Below are positions 18,324 to 27,115 of a DNA stretch of 64,000 nt, in pieces. Position numbers and translations under genes: made by a program. Source of the DNA: Synechococcus sp. PCC 7336 (GTDB taxonomy: Bacteria > Cyanobacteriota > Cyanobacteriia > Thermostichales > PCC-7336); assembly GCF_000332275.1 (NCBI RefSeq), contig NZ_CM001776.1, positions 3,904,008-3,968,007 on the forward strand, written 5' to 3'. The first letter of the stretch is position 1. Every line of letters starts with the position of its first letter. The notes under the pieces were generated by a model. The model did not search any database. It was given only the letters and a program-made list of their open reading frames with translations, and was not told the DNA's origin.

Positions 18324-19019
18324 ATGGCTGCTAACGATAATACCGACCATGGAAATGGATTAGAAACTTTTGCTTTGAAAGATTGCGCCCTGATTGCGAT
18401 CGCGACTGGCTACAAAGCAGAGACTTTGAAAGAGATGCGCGATCGCCTGCAAACCATCGTCCCCGACAGCATTTACTTTCACTTTTGGGGCAGCCTACTC
18501 GAACCTCTATTTGAAGAACGAGAATATAACAACGACTTTGCCGCTTGGGCGCGGCGCGGTCTCCACGACGATAAATTGGCCGAGCGTCTGGCGATGATCG
18601 ATCCCTCCGCATATATCGACATGGAGGGGCTGCGGCAGGAACTGATCGACATCATTGAGGAGCGATTAGATGAAGCCGGTACTGTTCCTTGGATAGTTGC
18701 GACGGAGCAGTTTCAATTCATTCGCTCTCAGATCGTTGTTTTCGACACCTACAAGCGAGTCAAACATCCAGAAGAGATGGCAGAATTGATGCCCCATCTG
18801 TCGGTGGGTAGTATCTTCTATCATTTCATCGACGCCAGGAGGCGATTGCCAGAAGGTGTAGACGACTTCCGACTCTGGCTGAGAGGATTGGATCGCAAGT
18901 ACGGCAACTTAGAATGCCAGCTTGCGGAGATCGATCCCTATTTCGAACCCCTGATCGATTGCCGCTCCCGCTTGGCAGAGATTTTTAGAGCCTGTTGTAG
19001 GTCAGGAGTAGCTGCATGA
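18324..19019 (+). CDS. DUF5752 family protein paired with treT
   Basis: From ATG 18324 the protein has 231 residues (the frame is open to 18270). It contains two similar halves: CALIAIATGYKAETLKEMRD with IYFHFWGSLLEP, and later QFQFIRSQIVVFDTYKRVKH with SIFYHFIDARRRLPEGVDD. So it looks like a duplicated domain built on an xIFYHFxxAR motif. It matches DUF5752, which I associate with trehalose glycosyltransferring synthases. Its stop overlaps the treT start (ATGA at 19016-19019), implying coupled translation and a shared role. The biochemical function is unknown. Confidence 0.82.
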   Translation: MAANDNTDHGNGLETFALKDCALIAIATGYKAETLKEMRDRLQTIVPDSIYFHFWGSLLEPLFEEREYNNDFAAWARRGLHDDKLAERLAMIDPSAYIDMEGLRQELIDIIEERLDEAGTVPWIVATEQFQFIRSQIVVFDTYKRVKHPEEMAELMPHLSVGSIFYHFIDARRRLPEGVDDFRLWLRGLDRKYGNLECQLAEIDPYFEPLIDCRSRLAEIFRACCRSGVAA

Positions 19020-20254
19020 ATATTCTCGATACCTACGCTCGGGTGACGGGTCAGGAAGTGATCGATCGCCTGCTGCAATTGGCTAAGCCCCTCAAGGGCA
19101 AAACAGTCTTGCACGTTAACTCCACCGCTAAGGGAGGTGGCGTAGCTGAGATTCTCACCCAGTTGGTTCCTTTGATGCGGGAGCTCGACATCGATGCTTA
19201 CTGGGAAGTCATCGAAGGCGACGTCAAGTTTTACCAATGTACGAAAGGAATGCACAACGCTCTACAGGGCAATGCCGTTCCCATTCCCGAGACCCTTTTG
19301 AAGCACTATAAAGCGGTTAATGTCAGTAATGCCGATACCTTACGCGATCGCTTAGAAGCGTCAGATTTTGTCTTCATTCACGATCCGCAACCTGCCCCCC
19401 TGCTGCAGTACTGCCCCAATCGCCAGGGCAAGTGGGTCTGGCGCTGCCATATCGATGCCAGCCATCCCTATCGCTCGGTGTGGAAGTTCCTTCGCCCGTT
19501 TATTGCCCCCTACGATGCCAGCATTTTCTCGCTGGCTGCTTTTGCCCAGGCATTACCGCATCCGAAATACATCGTTCCCCCCAGCATCGATCCCTTGACC
19601 GATAAGAATATCGATCTCGAACCCGACGAGATTGAAGCGGTTTGCAAGCAATTCGAGATCGATCGCGATCGCCCTTTGCTGATCCAGGTTTCTCGTTACG
19701 ATCGTTTCAAAGACCCTTTAGGGGTTATCCAAGGCTATCAACTGGCTACTCGTTTCATTCCTTCACTTCAACTGGTGCTTGCTGGAGGAGGAGCTGCAGA
19801 CGATCCCGAAGGGCAAATCGTATTGGATGAAGTCAAAGCGGCTGCAGAGGGAGATCCAGACATTCATATCCTTTTGCTTCCGCCAGACGCCCACCGCACC
19901 ATTAATGCTCTCCAGCGAGCCGCTGACATTGTGCTGCAAAAATCGATTCGCGAAGGATTTGGCTTGACAGTGACTGAAGGAATGTGGAAAGGAAAGCCTG
20001 TGATTGGCGGAGATACGGGGGGAATTCGCTTGCAGGTCATCGACTATCACACCGGTTTTTTAGTGAATACGCCCGAGGGAGCTGCCCTACGCATTCGATA
20101 TTTATTGCACGAACCGAAACGCATTGCCGAGATGGGAGCTAAAGCCAGGGAATTCGTTCGGGAGAACTTTCTATTGACCCGACAGTTACGGGAGTATTTG
20201 ACATTGATGGTTGCACTTCAAAATGAGGCGCGGGATCGAATCGAGTTGAAATAA
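19016..20254 (+). CDS. treT: Trehalose glycosyltransferring synthase (GT4, TreT-like)
   Basis: TreT joins NDP-glucose and glucose to make trehalose in a reversible reaction. The 412-residue GT4 (GT-B fold) protein has KTVLHVNSTAKGGGVAEILT at residues 29-48, typical of TreT. It also has FIHDPQPAPLL, then ISRYDRFKDP-like sequence (VSRYDRFKDPLGVI), and the nucleotide-sugar site SIREGFGLTVTEGMWKGKPV with GGDTGGIRLQV. The start codon overlaps the DUF5752 stop. A 7-bp hairpin (GTACAGA/TCTGTAC) lies just after the stop without a clear T-run. Trehalose phosphorylase relatives share this fold, so the exact acceptor is inferred. Confidence 0.88.
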   Translation: MNILDTYARVTGQEVIDRLLQLAKPLKGKTVLHVNSTAKGGGVAEILTQLVPLMRELDIDAYWEVIEGDVKFYQCTKGMHNALQGNAVPIPETLLKHYKAVNVSNADTLRDRLEASDFVFIHDPQPAPLLQYCPNRQGKWVWRCHIDASHPYRSVWKFLRPFIAPYDASIFSLAAFAQALPHPKYIVPPSIDPLTDKNIDLEPDEIEAVCKQFEIDRDRPLLIQVSRYDRFKDPLGVIQGYQLATRFIPSLQLVLAGGGAADDPEGQIVLDEVKAAAEGDPDIHILLLPPDAHRTINALQRAADIVLQKSIREGFGLTVTEGMWKGKPVIGGDTGGIRLQVIDYHTGFLVNTPEGAALRIRYLLHEPKRIAEMGAKAREFVRENFLLTRQLREYLTLMVALQNEARDRIELK

Positions 20255-20329
20255 GTACAGACAGAAATTCTGTACGCTCTCCGAGCGCCTGTCAGAGCAA
20301 AGGCTAATTTAACCTGAGTTGAATGGCTT

Positions 20330-20382
20330 TGCATGGCCCTCACCCCCGGCCCCTCTCCCAAACTTGGGAGAGGGGAGAAACA
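20330..20382 (+). repeat. Dispersed GC-rich palindromic repeat (copy 1)
   Basis: The core reads GGCCCTCACCCCCGGCCCCT and continues into a hairpin CTCTCCC/GGGAGAG. Further copies lie at 34706-34745 and 45966-46010, all in the same orientation. Upstream flanking words (TGGCTTTGCA) are also shared with the second copy. Confidence 0.85.
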
Positions 20383-20425
20383 GCCGAAAATCCTTACGGG
20401 GCCTCGTTCCCCTGCCCCCAAAGTT

Positions 20426-20539
20426 GGGGGTAGGGGTTAGGGGAAGGGGGCCACAGGCATCTAGACAAATGGCCAATGTTTCGGAATATGAATTTCGCCA
20501 GCAGTATCAATTTTGGGGGAAGGGGTTAGGGGATGGGGG
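20426..20539 (+). repeat. Two G-run repeats with quadruplex-forming pattern
   Basis: Two segments, 20426-20450 and 20515-20539, each have four G-runs (5-4-4-5) separated by 2-3 bases, with the shared middle GGGGTTAGGGG. They fill the intergenic space between treT and the FHA gene, downstream of both converging genes. Confidence 0.75.
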
Positions 20540-20583
20540 CCTGAAACCTGTCGAACTGACGTTAATTGATGCCCGGATTCGGG

Positions 20584-21096
20584 CTAAAACTGTATCGGCT
20601 GGGGGGAGACCAAAGCAAAGAAATAGGCTCTCACCTCGGGGCCGATCTGAATCAAATCGCCACTTTTGAGATAGTGAGTTGCAACTCGCTCGCCATTGAC
20701 CAATACGCCATTGGTACTGGAGCCTCCCTGACGATTGCCGTCCACTAGACAATAGGTAAATCCCATGGCCCCGGCACTGCGATGGGGAACTCGAATTAGG
20801 TAGGCATGCCGTCGGGATACAAATCGATTGGAGATGGGGATGGCATTGCTGGCGTCGCGACCCAGAGTGTATATCCCTTGCGCGAGCAGATAGCTGCGCG
20901 GCTGTCTGCCGTCGTGAACGCCGAGGGTAAAGTTGGGGCTATCGCCTGCGTCAGGAGACAGCCAGTCAGCATCGAGAGCTCCATCCGCGATCGCAGGGGG
21001 AATTGCCGGAAGGGGACCAGAAGCCACTTCCGTCGAGGGTTGTGGATATGGCTGGCCCTCCACATCGGGCACAATGAGTTCAGTGTATTCGGACAT
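20584..21096 (-). CDS. FHA domain protein
   Basis: From ATG 21096 the protein has 170 residues. A GTG at 21135 would add 13 residues. The first 55 residues are Pro/Ala-rich. The rest is a forkhead-associated phosphothreonine-binding domain: GIYTLGRDASNAIPISNRFV with the GR motif, SRRHAYLI with the conserved SxxH, and later GGSSTNGVLVNGERV with NG. It probably binds a Thr-phosphorylated partner. The gene lies about 120 bp downstream of bcsB on the same strand and may link the exopolysaccharide operon to Ser/Thr kinase signalling. No kinase gene of that type is in the window. Confidence 0.88.
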   Translation of the reverse strand: MSEYTELIVPDVEGQPYPQPSTEVASGPLPAIPPAIADGALDADWLSPDAGDSPNFTLGVHDGRQPRSYLLAQGIYTLGRDASNAIPISNRFVSRRHAYLIRVPHRSAGAMGFTYCLVDGNRQGGSSTNGVLVNGERVATHYLKSGDLIQIGPEVRAYFFALVSPQPIQF

Positions 21097-21214
21097 ATCC
21101 GCATTGGGTTGCCACAGCCTGCGGATAGAACCCACAGGGGGTATGGGGGATGTTTACCTCTTGGGTTAGACTACCCGCCGAGTGCAGCGAGCCGATCGCA
21201 TCGCGCCCCAGGCT

Positions 21215-23578
21215 TCAAGAGGGGTTGCCCTTCATACGAGAGAGAATGGTCTGGATAATGATATAGAGCGCCAGCGCCAGCACCACAAAACCGGCAATCA
21301 GCAAGAGCCAGTTTTCCTGCAGTTGTCGGGAGATTTTGGCCAGCAGAGAAAGATTTTCAAACCGTCGGGTGGGAGCGCCACTGAGAAATTCCAGCTCGAA
21401 GGTGTTGGGGTTGAACGGATCGGGGGTAGGGCTGAAGGTCTTGATAAATGCCGTGTCGCCCTCTAGCTGAAAGAACCAGGCATCGAAGGCCAAAAAGTCT
21501 TGGATGCGTTCGAGTGCTGTGGGGGTTTGCCCGCTAAGCGACAACAACAACCGCTGCGAGTTCCAAGGGGAGAGGGAGGTTTGGATGGCCCCTTCACTAT
21601 CCGTCAGGGTTTGAATGGTGTTTCCCTGCCACCGCCGAGTCATGACATTGTAAAGGCGGAAGTTACCGGAGGTGAGGAGTTCGGGGAAGGGGAACCGCTG
21701 CCGATCGCCAATGGCAATCAGATGTCGCTCGTCCCGGACTCGAGCGGGCAAAGTGCTGGCCGTATACACCTCCCACTTCACATCTCGGGCGCGGCTGAGG
21801 CGACCTAGACGCAAGGCCAACTGCATCAGCGTTTGCATCTCCTGGAAGGAGGGTCGATCGGGCAATACTGCCGCGCTGGAGGAGAGATCTTGGGGAGCAG
21901 CAAACGGGTAACCGTAGCGCAATAGGGCTAAGTCGGGTAACTCCACCGATTGCTGTCGCCGCAGATTGACGGTCGAATCGGCATGGAGGGTGCCCCAGAG
22001 ATGGCCGCGAGAGACTAAACCGCAGGCGGCGGATTGGCGCGGGTTGAGGCGAAAGGCGATGGTCATGCGGGTGTTGGGGGCAATCAGCCCCTCGGGGAGA
22101 GCGACCTCCGCTCGAACCCCGGTTTCGCCATCGAGATTGGTGAGTCGGTGACCCCCCACGACGATGTCGTCGAGCAAGACCTCGATCGCCGATGTACGGG
22201 GATTGGTCTGGGGACCATAGCTGTAGTGCAGTTTAATATGATTGCCGCGAGTGAAGCGATCGTCCGGCAGTGCCCGAAAATCAAACTCGATTTCTCCAGA
22301 GTCTGTCCCCCGTACAGTGGTATCGCGAATGGGGCTGCCATCTGCAAAGCTCAGATCGCTGAGGGGAAAGCGATCGCGATCGGGCAAATAGCGGGGCCAG
22401 TCCCGCGCGGGGGGGGAGGGCAGGTCGGCGATCGTGGTGGCCAGCAGAGCCTGCCCCGTACCGATCTCTCGATTGGTGGGGGAAATTAGGGTACGAACCC
22501 CATTCAATACTCCCGCACTGCCATTGCCGCTGATGACTAATAGGGGGACTTGTCCACTCCGCACAGTTGTCAGCATCAGCACCCCCACATCTGTCGGCAG
22601 GGGGCGATTGTTGCCATCTGTCCACTGATTGTTGACGAGGTCGAAGGGCAGGTCGAGGCTGGCCAAGACGGGATGGTCGCTGGGGGTGCCCACGATCGCG
22701 ACCGGCTCGCTGGAACTGGCTTCTGCTAAGTCGGGCACGAGACGGGTTTGGAGGGGACGAAAATCGGCGAGGCGACCCATATCCACCTGAAAGCGGGAGA
22801 CAGCGGTGAGCCATTCGGGAGTCACCTGTTGCGGCACGAGATAGGCCAAGCGGCTGCGACCCAAGGCTTGGGTATCGAAAAAGGGATAGGGATAGCGACT
22901 GAAGTCGAGGTCGACCGGGACGGGGGTATAGCGGACGGAGATATAGGAATCGGGCAGGATTTCTGTCCACAGTCCCGGATTGGCAGGATCGGTGCAGGCT
23001 TGGCTGTCGTATTGCTGGGCCAGCACCGATAGGATATTGAAGCGCTCGAATCGCTCGGGGGGGATGTCGAAGACCGCCGTGGCAATACCGGCTTCCGGTC
23101 GATCGAGGGGCAGGCTGCCGATGCTGGAACCGTTGAACCGCACTGTGATGTTAGAGCGTCCGGGATCGAGCAGATCGGAGTGTTGGAATCGGATAGTGGC
23201 CCGCGCGGATTCTACCGACCAGTTGCGGGGGCTGGGAAAGGCGAGTTGGTTGACATCGACGATGCCCTGCAAGCGCAGAGCATTCCCCACCACTGGGCTG
23301 CGGGAAAATTCGAGGATATATTCCGATTGTCCTGCGGGCAGATCGTCAGAGGGGGGGATGCCCGAGGGCGGATTGAAGCGAGGGGTGGTTCCTGTGTCGG
23401 AGGGCAGGGAAAACCGCCGAATCAGCTCTTCTTCCTGTTGGGTAATGTCGTCGGGCATTTGCGCTGCCGCAGGTAGCCCCGCCCAGAGGAGTGGAACTAT
23501 GCCGCACCCCAATAGGGCGAGGGCAGGCGATCGCGGTTGGCGCAACAGTAAGCCAACCAGTCTAAACAGGCGATTCAT
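21215..23578 (-). CDS. bcsB: BcsB-like cyclic-di-GMP-linked cellulose synthase subunit
   Basis: BcsB is the periplasmic, membrane-anchored partner of cellulose synthase BcsA and guides the glucan through the periplasm. The 787-residue product has a signal peptide (LALLGCGIVPLLWAGLPAAA, about 19-38). It has alternating carbohydrate-binding-like and flavodoxin-like regions (for example ILEFSRSPVVGNALRLQGIV and PLLVISGNGSAGVLNGVRTL) and a C-terminal TM anchor (NWLLLIAGFVVLALALYIII). Its start is 24 bp after the GH8 stop. The striking point is the absence of a bcsA gene on either side in this window; the catalytic subunit must be elsewhere or be another GT2 protein. Confidence 0.88.
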   Translation of the reverse strand: MNRLFRLVGLLLRQPRSPALALLGCGIVPLLWAGLPAAAQMPDDITQQEEELIRRFSLPSDTGTTPRFNPPSGIPPSDDLPAGQSEYILEFSRSPVVGNALRLQGIVDVNQLAFPSPRNWSVESARATIRFQHSDLLDPGRSNITVRFNGSSIGSLPLDRPEAGIATAVFDIPPERFERFNILSVLAQQYDSQACTDPANPGLWTEILPDSYISVRYTPVPVDLDFSRYPYPFFDTQALGRSRLAYLVPQQVTPEWLTAVSRFQVDMGRLADFRPLQTRLVPDLAEASSSEPVAIVGTPSDHPVLASLDLPFDLVNNQWTDGNNRPLPTDVGVLMLTTVRSGQVPLLVISGNGSAGVLNGVRTLISPTNREIGTGQALLATTIADLPSPPARDWPRYLPDRDRFPLSDLSFADGSPIRDTTVRGTDSGEIEFDFRALPDDRFTRGNHIKLHYSYGPQTNPRTSAIEVLLDDIVVGGHRLTNLDGETGVRAEVALPEGLIAPNTRMTIAFRLNPRQSAACGLVSRGHLWGTLHADSTVNLRRQQSVELPDLALLRYGYPFAAPQDLSSSAAVLPDRPSFQEMQTLMQLALRLGRLSRARDVKWEVYTASTLPARVRDERHLIAIGDRQRFPFPELLTSGNFRLYNVMTRRWQGNTIQTLTDSEGAIQTSLSPWNSQRLLLSLSGQTPTALERIQDFLAFDAWFFQLEGDTAFIKTFSPTPDPFNPNTFELEFLSGAPTRRFENLSLLAKISRQLQENWLLLIAGFVVLALALYIIIQTILSRMKGNPS

Positions 23579-23602
23579 AGTGCTGCACAGAAATCCTTCG
23601 AA

Positions 23603-24967
23603 TTAGCGGGCCAGACTGGCGGGAGGCGGTTCCGAGGCCAGTAGGCCAAAGGCCACGAGATTTTGGGTGTAGTAGGCAGAGTTGTTTTCCCAGATACCGT
23701 CTCGGTATTGGGGCAACAACTTTTGCTGGCGAATGTCTGCTGCAATATCGGGGTCGACGAGGGCAAACGCGGCATACAGCATGCCATATTGTGCGGTCGA
23801 TTCGAAGTCTGCGAGGGCGATACCGGACAGATCGATCTCGGCGGGAATGGCTTGTTGACTGCGCCACAGGTGCTGGAGATGCGTCAGGTGGGTGTTGAGG
23901 TAGGCGACGGCTCTGGGCTCGCCAAACCAGCGGGCATCCAGCACCAGTCGCCACCACACTCGGATGGCATCGAATCCGTAGCGGCTGCTGAGGGAACCAG
24001 CGGTGGAGAGGGGCACGTAGCGTTCGGTGCGATCGCTAAACCCCACCCAGTTTCCGGGCAAATTGACGGCGGACAAACTAGAAGCCTCTGTCAAAAGGCG
24101 GTAGCTGCCCTCCACCAGTTTGCCCCAATCGCGATCGCCATCTACGAGATCGAACAGGCGAAAGGCGTAGGGGGCGACGTAGGAGGGGTTGAGAATGAGA
24201 ATCCCGTTGGGGTTGCGAAACGGGGCTTCGGGGCCGGGCAGGAGATAGCGGCGATCGCTATCAGTGACTGCGATTGTGCCCAAATTCCAAATATCGTCTA
24301 GCTTGGCGAGGGCGAGCTGCTCGTAGTCGGGGCGATGCCAGCGACGTGCAGCCAGGATTAAGGCGGTGACGGCGTCCACATCCGCATCGGTGGCAAAGTT
24401 GGTATCGACAATACCCCAACTGCCATCCGATCGCTGTTCCCATTTCCAAGCCCACAACCGATCCGCTGGGGGGGGCTCGACGGGCTCCGTTTGGGAATCG
24501 GGGGAGGGGTAGCGATCGGCGTCTGCTGCCAACCGTTCGGTGGTGCGCTGCAGGTGGCGCTCGGCCCAGCCGAGCACGAGATCGAAGGTGTCGGGATCGT
24601 CATTCCACACCGCCAACAACAGACCGTAGGCTTGCCCTTCCGAAACGGTGCGGGCATTGGCTTCCCAATCAATCACGCGACCGTCTGCCTGAATAAAGCG
24701 AGCGCGGTAGGCTGTCCAACTGCGGGCAACAAGCTGTGCGTTCGTGAGGTCGGGTAAAGGACTGTCGGAGGGTGGGGGAGCGGACACATCCACGGGAGGG
24801 GCGACAGGGGATTCGATCGCCACTGGGGGCTGGGGCGTCGAGGTGGCTGACGGCGACGGCGCAGTGACGCAGCCCCACAGGGCCAAGACGAGGATAGTGC
24901 AGACAGCGATCGCCATTGCAGACAAGCGGCGCAAATGCATGCGAGAAGGAGAGGTAGTTCTGTCCAT
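23603..24967 (-). CDS. GH8 family endoglucanase lipoprotein (BcsZ-like)
   Basis: This enzyme would hydrolyse beta-1,4-glucan during cellulose export. The product from ATG 24967 has 454 residues. The N-terminus carries a lipobox (ILVLALWGCVTAPSPS), suggesting a lipoprotein. The GH8 plan follows: WTAYRARFIQADGRVIDWEA, then SEGQAYGLLLAVWNDDPDTF with the general-acid Glu, and FATDADVDAVTALILAARRW, which fits the GH8 signature. Later segments include NPSYVAPYAFRLF and SSRYGFDAIRVWWRL. The start overlaps the stop of the TPR gene (TGATG), so the two are translationally coupled. A longer open frame to 25120 overlaps the TPR gene and is unlikely. Confidence 0.92.
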   Translation of the reverse strand: MDRTTSPSRMHLRRLSAMAIAVCTILVLALWGCVTAPSPSATSTPQPPVAIESPVAPPVDVSAPPPSDSPLPDLTNAQLVARSWTAYRARFIQADGRVIDWEANARTVSEGQAYGLLLAVWNDDPDTFDLVLGWAERHLQRTTERLAADADRYPSPDSQTEPVEPPPADRLWAWKWEQRSDGSWGIVDTNFATDADVDAVTALILAARRWHRPDYEQLALAKLDDIWNLGTIAVTDSDRRYLLPGPEAPFRNPNGILILNPSYVAPYAFRLFDLVDGDRDWGKLVEGSYRLLTEASSLSAVNLPGNWVGFSDRTERYVPLSTAGSLSSRYGFDAIRVWWRLVLDARWFGEPRAVAYLNTHLTHLQHLWRSQQAIPAEIDLSGIALADFESTAQYGMLYAAFALVDPDIAADIRQQKLLPQYRDGIWENNSAYYTQNLVAFGLLASEPPPASLAR

Positions 24968-27102
24968 CAACGTTCCCACTCTGGCTGAAATCCCCGTCGC
25001 TGCAGTAGGCTCTTTTGCAACTCTTGCAGGCGAGCGCGCACTTGAGGCGTCACGCCATCGCCCTGCTGCTGTCGGGCCAAGTCTCGATAGTAGCGCAGGG
25101 CGTTGAAAGTGGAGTCCCAACCGAGGCGAGCTCCATCAAACTCTTCCTCTGCTGGAGCAGAGGGGGGAGGGGGAGTGCCCGCCTCTAGATGAGAACGGGA
25201 AGACGAGTCCCCCGAGTCGATCGCCGCCAAGACGGGGGGTTGCCGTTGGGCGGAATGGGGCGCAAAAGCCAGCATCGTTTCGTAGAGGTCGCTCCAATGG
25301 GGTTGAGCGGGCAAATCGGCAGTCAGGGAATACAGTTCGAGGGGCGGTACGCTGCCGGGGGCCGAGGTCTGCCAGCGATCGATGAGGGCGATCGCCGCTG
25401 CGGTCGAAATGGCCTGCAGTTGCTGAGCTGCTGCCACCTGTCCCAGCACCGCCCGCCAATCCTCGGGGTTCTGCTGCAGCAGTTGTTCGTATAGGTAGAT
25501 GGCAGCCCGAGGCTGGCTCTGTTGCAAGCGGACCCATGCCAATCCCAATGCAGCTTCGCGGGCAGTCGGCCAATGGGAGGCATAGGTTGACATGATGACT
25601 TCGTAGCGCTGGCTGCTAGCCGCGAACTTCCCCTGCCGCCGCTCGATATCGGCCAACAGCAGTTCTGCTGCGGGTGCAGTCTCTCGCCGATTGAACTGGC
25701 GGTAGTCCGCTAAGGCCAATTGGGCCGACTGCAGGTCTCCCCGCGCCACCAACATCTGAGCCACCCGCAGCAACAGGGGGGGATGCCGAGCTCCCCGCTG
25801 CAGCAATTCCAAATATACGGGCAACAGGTCTGGATCGGGGGGATCGATGGAAGCGAGGGCGATCGCCCAATCTTGTCGCTCTGTAGGGTTTTCGGGTAGG
25901 GTCTGGACGATCTGCCGCAGTTGCTGCCGCAGTTGTAGCCGCCGCAGCGGCGGCACGGAGGCTGCGGTGGGGAGGTTGCCAGCCGCTAAGAGGGCGGCTT
26001 CGAGGCTGAGGGTGTGGAGGGCATAGCTGCGGTTGTGGGGATCTTGCTGGAGTAGGTGGCGATAGAGCTGATGGGCGTTTGCTAGCAGTTCGGGGCGGCG
26101 ACGCATAAACTGGGCAGCGGCCTGCAGCACTGCGGCATCGGGGGAGGGGCGAGCCAAGAGCTGGCGATAGAGGTCTATGGCAGCCAGTTCGAAATTCAGC
26201 GATACTTCGGGACGTTGGGCCACCTCGTCTAAAGCGCGAGCCAAGCTGACTGCGGTGCCGGGATCGTCGATTAAAGGCTGCAGGGTGGCGATCGCACTTT
26301 GGGGTTGATTCGAGAAGTAATAGCTTTCGGCGATCGCCACCTGCAACCTCACCCCCAACTCGCTGCGCCCATCGACGTAGGCCAATTCAGTTCGGGCGAG
26401 ATCGAGGGCAGTAAGGGTCCGAGCATCGGCCCGCAAAGCCCGCAGGTATAAGAGCAGATCTTCCCCCAAAATCGCCTGCCCCGTTTGGCGATAGCGATCG
26501 TAAAAGGCGATCGCGGCGGCAAACCCCTCCCCCCTCACCGCAGCTTCCGCCGCCTGCAAGAGCACCTGCGACTCGACAGCTCCTGCCGCCACCACAAGGC
26601 GGTAATCGGCCAAAGCCTCGTTATAGAGCCCCAAGAGGGAATAGAGTCGCGCCCGATGGGTTCTGGCCTCCACGCGATCGGGCGATCGCTCCAGCAGTTG
26701 AGTTAGAGCAGCCACCCCCGAGCGATACCGCTGCGGCTCCAGCAGCGCCAGCAACCCAACCGTTTCCAGGGCCAATTCGTGGCTGGGATCCTGGTGCAGC
26801 ACCGCTTGAAACGCCGCCCAAGTCTCTGCTTCCCGCCCCGCCCGACGATAGGCGATCGCCAGACCGAACTTGGCCTGCAGCGATTCTGGATAGTCTCTCA
26901 CTGCCGTCTCGAATTGGGCGATCGCCGACACTACATTCCCCTGCTGTAAAACCTCATAGGCTTGGCTGACTGGAGCCGGCACGGGCGGCACTCGAGCCCC
27001 TGCGAGGGGCGTAATGGCCGAGCAACTGCTGCAGGCGATCGCCACCACTGCCGCGAATCTCCCGAACCTGCCAATTCCCCTAACCCGCCTGCATCCTGCC
27101 AT
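24967..27102 (-). CDS. TPR-repeat periplasmic protein (BcsC N-terminal-like)
   Basis: From ATG 27102 the protein has 711 residues (TTG at 27123 is an alternative). The N-terminus looks exported (AAVVAIACSSCSAITPLAGA, possibly with a lipobox). The rest is a long series of tetratricopeptide-like helical repeats with Leu/Ala-rich motifs, for example YEVLQQGNVVSAIAQFETAV and LQAKFGLAIAYRRAGREAET. In proteobacteria, BcsC joins periplasmic TPRs to an outer-membrane barrel in one chain. Here the TPR part stands alone, directly after a separate barrel gene (13 bp gap) and overlapping the GH8 gene. It probably forms the periplasmic scaffold of the exporter. Confidence 0.78.
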   Translation of the reverse strand: MAGCRRVRGIGRFGRFAAVVAIACSSCSAITPLAGARVPPVPAPVSQAYEVLQQGNVVSAIAQFETAVRDYPESLQAKFGLAIAYRRAGREAETWAAFQAVLHQDPSHELALETVGLLALLEPQRYRSGVAALTQLLERSPDRVEARTHRARLYSLLGLYNEALADYRLVVAAGAVESQVLLQAAEAAVRGEGFAAAIAFYDRYRQTGQAILGEDLLLYLRALRADARTLTALDLARTELAYVDGRSELGVRLQVAIAESYYFSNQPQSAIATLQPLIDDPGTAVSLARALDEVAQRPEVSLNFELAAIDLYRQLLARPSPDAAVLQAAAQFMRRRPELLANAHQLYRHLLQQDPHNRSYALHTLSLEAALLAAGNLPTAASVPPLRRLQLRQQLRQIVQTLPENPTERQDWAIALASIDPPDPDLLPVYLELLQRGARHPPLLLRVAQMLVARGDLQSAQLALADYRQFNRRETAPAAELLLADIERRQGKFAASSQRYEVIMSTYASHWPTAREAALGLAWVRLQQSQPRAAIYLYEQLLQQNPEDWRAVLGQVAAAQQLQAISTAAAIALIDRWQTSAPGSVPPLELYSLTADLPAQPHWSDLYETMLAFAPHSAQRQPPVLAAIDSGDSSSRSHLEAGTPPPPSAPAEEEFDGARLGWDSTFNALRYYRDLARQQQGDGVTPQVRARLQELQKSLLQRRGFQPEWER

Positions 27103-27115
27103 CAGTTCAAATACT

